From: JAFGIT01 sp016929465 [NCBI: Candidatus Coatesbacteria bacterium]
Lineage (GTDB): Bacteria > B130-G9
NCBI GenBank assembly: GCA_016929465.1
Contig: JAFGIT010000116.1
Location: 1-6,500 of the forward strand
Direction of reading: 5' to 3'
DNA length: 6,500 bases
Below the pieces are notes generated by a model. That model was not told where the DNA came from. It worked only from the letters and a program-made list of their open reading frames with translations, and made no database searches. Positions 5,677-6,500 of the stretch are shown one piece after another. A program made the position numbers and the translations under genes. Within the stretch, counting starts at the first letter, position 1. Every line of letters begins with the position of its first letter.

Positions 5677-6500
5677 TGAAGGTCCTTTTGGTTGCCGATG
5701 AGGGCTATTTGGGTGGCGCGGAAATTTCCACATCGAGGCTGTTGGCAGCGCTTGTAGAGAGGGGGATTGAATGCGCGGCGGCGGTCCCCAAGGGCAGCCC
5801 ATATTGGGGCCGCCTCAAAGAGCGGGGCATACCTCTCTTTCCCTGCGAGCTGAATGATCTCAAAAGGACCTTCAGCCGTGGTTATCCAATTCTGAGGGAG
5901 AACTCCCGGCTCAGGCGATTGATAGGCGATTTCGGTCCAACGGTGATCCATACCGATTCTCTCTGGGCCGCGTTCTTCACTCTAATGGCGGCGAGTCGCT
6001 CCGATATTCCTGTCGTGAGCTCGCTTCACTCGTATCCAGAGGCGCACAGGGCACTCAAAAGAGCGATTTTTGCGGTGCTCAAGAGGCTCATCGTCCGAAA
6101 ATGCGCTCATTTCATCGTCTTCAGTGAGCACATGCTCAATGAGATAGGCGGGAGATATGGATTTCCTATCGATAAGGTCAGCAGAGTTCATCACGGTATA
6201 GAGCGGGATAGACTCGAAGAGAGGTTAAGCCGCGTGGATTGGCGAAGGAAGCATGATATCCCAGCCGGTGCGGTCGTATTTATCTGCATCACGCGCATTC
6301 ATCCTGAAAAGGGGGTGATGGATTTCGTCGAGGCTGCGAGGATCGTTATGGAGACAGACCAAGATGCTTTCTTCGTGGTCGCTGGGGAAGAGGTGGTGAC
6401 TCCGCTGGAAAACCTCGGCTTCACCAAAATCATCCACCGCAGATTGAATGAGCTCGGTCTGATGGATAGGTTCAGGTTTCTCGGATTTCAGGAGGATGTA
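5676..6500 (+). CDS. GT4-like glycosyltransferase (3' end missing)
   Basis: The first 275 residues of a GT-B fold glycosyltransferase, open to the right edge with no stop. The N-terminal domain begins MKVLLVADEG, with the Gly-rich acceptor-side loop YLGGAE (residues 11-16), IHTDSLWAAF (91-100) and VVSSLHSYPE (113-122), matching the strand-loop pattern of family 4 enzymes. FIVFSEHM (146-153) and VSRVHHGIE (168-176) lead into the linker, where family members usually have an 'NGID' turn. The C-terminal domain opens with VFICITRIHPEKGVMDFVEA (201-220), the typical R-x-x-x-x-K-G segment for nucleotide-sugar phosphate binding, then FFVVAGEE (232-239) and FLGFQEDV (268-275). The E-x7-E catalytic-region motif would lie beyond the window. 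It probably transfers a sugar from a nucleotide sugar to a lipid-linked or polysaccharide acceptor on the cytoplasmic side. Its ATG overlaps the SGNH stop by one base (TGATG), so it is translated with it; the ribosome site is weak. Donor and acceptor cannot be determined. Confidence 0.9.
   Translation, partial: MKVLLVADEGYLGGAEISTSRLLAALVERGIECAAAVPKGSPYWGRLKERGIPLFPCELNDLKRTFSRGYPILRENSRLRRLIGDFGPTVIHTDSLWAAFFTLMAASRSDIPVVSSLHSYPEAHRALKRAIFAVLKRLIVRKCAHFIVFSEHMLNEIGGRYGFPIDKVSRVHHGIERDRLEERLSRVDWRRKHDIPAGAVVFICITRIHPEKGVMDFVEAARIVMETDQDAFFVVAGEEVVTPLENLGFTKIIHRRLNELGLMDRFRFLGFQEDV

Noticed and set aside
1-6500. CRISPR arrays, tRNA/rRNA genes, insertion sequences or attachment sites
   Set aside because: No spaced direct repeats, tRNA-like cloverleaf or transposase-like frame was found by eye; almost the whole window is coding.

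Overview
The window reads as one unbroken, one-strand (+) bacterial gene cluster for making and decorating a glycan or similar small molecule. Gene spacing is very tight (2-nt gap, 8-nt gap, 4-nt ATGA overlap, 1-nt overlap), and Shine-Dalgarno-like GGAG/GAGG/AGGGG motifs precede most starts, so co-transcription and translational coupling are likely. GC content is moderate to high by eye. ATA (Ile) and AGG/AGA (Arg) codons are used freely and evenly in every gene, which argues against recent patchwork transfer within the window. Nothing here names the organism: an uncultured bacterial lineage is a guess, and I make no taxonomic call.

Layout from left to right: (1) a B12-binding-like radical SAM protein, cut by the left edge; (2) a 74-residue single-pass membrane protein resembling the C-terminal part of the SxtJ family; (3) a tiny reading frame resembling the ~50-residue DUF5989/SxtK-type proteins, interrupted by an in-frame TGA in the middle of its hydrophobic segment; (4) a 126-nt non-coding stretch with a possible hairpin; (5) a class I SAM-dependent methyltransferase; (6) a full-length NodU/CmcH/TobZ-type O-carbamoyltransferase; (7) a membrane-anchored SGNH/GDSL-type hydrolase or acyltransferase; (8) a GT4-like glycosyltransferase, cut by the right edge.

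The carbamoyltransferase, the two small membrane proteins and the SGNH protein together match the set named sxtI, sxtJ, sxtK and sxtL in the cyanobacterial saxitoxin cluster. Related sets occur widely in bacteria that make no saxitoxin, often in polysaccharide loci. Here the order is J-K-methyltransferase-I-L. The neighbouring glycosyltransferase, methyltransferase and radical SAM protein suggest a carbamoylated and possibly methylated exopolysaccharide or glycolipid; this is inference from context. Nothing in the window suggests toxin synthesis.

The points most worth a second look are the in-frame TGA in the DUF5989-like gene, which has a stem-loop just downstream, the rearranged sxtIJKL-like module, and the SGNH protein's unusual block III (Glu-Asp where Asn-Asp is expected).
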